Shown: piece by piece, positions 63,578 to 64,000 of the stretch
Layout: every line of letters begins with the position of its first letter
Numbering within the stretch: position 1 is the first letter of the stretch
NCBI RefSeq assembly: GCF_002278135.3
Contig: NZ_CP029425.2
Location: forward strand, 5,060,001-5,124,000
DNA length: 64,000 nucleotides
Source of the DNA: Bradyrhizobium ottawaense
GTDB taxonomy: Bacteria; Pseudomonadota; Alphaproteobacteria; Rhizobiales; Xanthobacteraceae
Direction: 5' to 3'
Translations under genes and position numbers: made by a program
Notes under the pieces: model-generated
What the model was told of the DNA's origin: nothing
The model's database searches: none
The model's input: only the letters and a program-made list of their open reading frames with translations

Positions 63578-64000
63578 TTGAGAAGTCCCACGGGAAACGG
63601 CGGCCCTGGCATCTCGATCAACGATCGAGAGCCGCCGTGTTCGGTGAATGCTGCATTCCCGTCGGGACTGGTTGAGTCCGGTATACCGTACCGTGAAGCG
63701 CGACCGGCGTGATGACACGCCGCAGCTTCAGCCCGATTGCCGGATTCCGATAACTCGACCGTTCCGTAAAAGGAACACCGAAAAACTACGCATCGCGTGG
63801 GCGTTGAATGACACGAACTCTCGCGCCTCCGGACGCGATGGTCTCTCCCGGCGCACCGCTGATGAGCGGCATCAAAGAAGGCCACGCTTGTCAGGTTTGT
63901 GTAAGCAATGGCGCTTCAGCATGCAGGGATGGAGAGAGCGCAGCGAAGAACCACCTTATGGATGGATCCGCTCCGAACAAACACCTTCCGCAAATCTCAA
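63578..64000. other. Intergenic region to the window edge
   Basis: About 420 bases upstream of the MarR-like gene, with no gene I can support. It holds the second copy of an 18-base sequence (63890-63907) and sequence leading to a gene beyond the window on the plus strand, if there is one. Confidence 0.45.
63890..63907 (+). promoter_or_regulatory. Candidate regulator-binding site, copy 2
   Basis: TGTCAGGTTTGTGTAAGC, identical on the opposite strand to the site upstream of the TctD-like regulator gene (62850-62867). It could serve a gene beyond base 64000, which would be the regulon partner of the two-component system. The direction cannot be told from one exact copy. Confidence 0.4.

Overview
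The window reads as chromosomal core and near-core DNA of a Bradyrhizobium-type alphaproteobacterium (Nitrobacteraceae). The reasons are a high GC content, the very-long-chain fatty acid lipid A operon (acpXL to lpxXL), a cytochrome oxidase cluster with the gene order of coxMNOP of Bradyrhizobium japonicum, an alphaproteobacterial type LexA box, and several families of palindromic intergenic repeats that I associate with bradyrhizobia. I found no rRNA, tRNA, CRISPR array, complete insertion sequence, prophage or recognisable defence island.

Layout. 1-3.5 kb: 3-prime-truncated P-type ATPase with a small membrane protein upstream, several small proteins and a ParB-like nuclease-fold protein. 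3.7-7.9 kb: five-gene acpXL-fabZXL-fabF2XL-fabF1XL-lpxXL operon that makes a C26-30 acyl chain and attaches it to lipid A. 8-10.7 kb: rhodanese, class I aminotransferase and polyamine-type binding protein. 10.9-14.9 kb: two tandem Kup potassium transporters. 15.1-16.7 kb: flagellar stator motA-motB. 17-23.9 kb: SDR enzyme, RraA-like protein, phospholipid genes psd-pssA downstream of an Atm1-like ABC exporter, LOG protein and VOC protein. 24-27.6 kb: tightly overlapped cysS, 37-codon membrane protein, GNAT and cimA. 27.8-30.6 kb: two secreted Cys-containing proteins and a DUF2189 membrane protein. 31.2-35.7 kb: five-gene heme-copper oxidase cluster. 35.7-40.3 kb: nadE, then aroG-dgkA, then an alpha/beta hydrolase. 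40.3-41.5 kb: gene-poor block filled with palindromic and structured repeats. 42-44.5 kb: terB-like, small membrane protein, terC and UPF0114 operon ending in a rho-independent terminator. 45-51 kb: accessory stretch with a class II glutamine amidotransferase plus GCS2 ligase pair, small zinc-ribbon proteins, a gene behind a LexA box, a cupin-like protein and an internally deleted hydrolase. 51-56.5 kb: gor, DUF2059, rpiA, gph, lipoprotein and moaA. 56.6-60.3 kb: TRAP transporter DctQM and a secreted M20 carboxypeptidase. 60.6-63.6 kb: two-component pair and a Cys-rich MarR regulator.

The most informative oddities are these. The condensing enzyme FabF2XL has lost its catalytic Cys, one His and the Lys and sits next to an intact partner. 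A perfect GTTC-N7-GTTC box lies between the promoter elements of a 102-codon unknown gene. A 37-codon membrane protein is coupled by a 4-base overlap to cysS. An alpha/beta hydrolase gene keeps both ends but has lost its core in frame. An exact 18-base sequence occurs both upstream of the response regulator gene and at the right edge of the window. All functional statements come from reading motifs and family recall; no database search was run.
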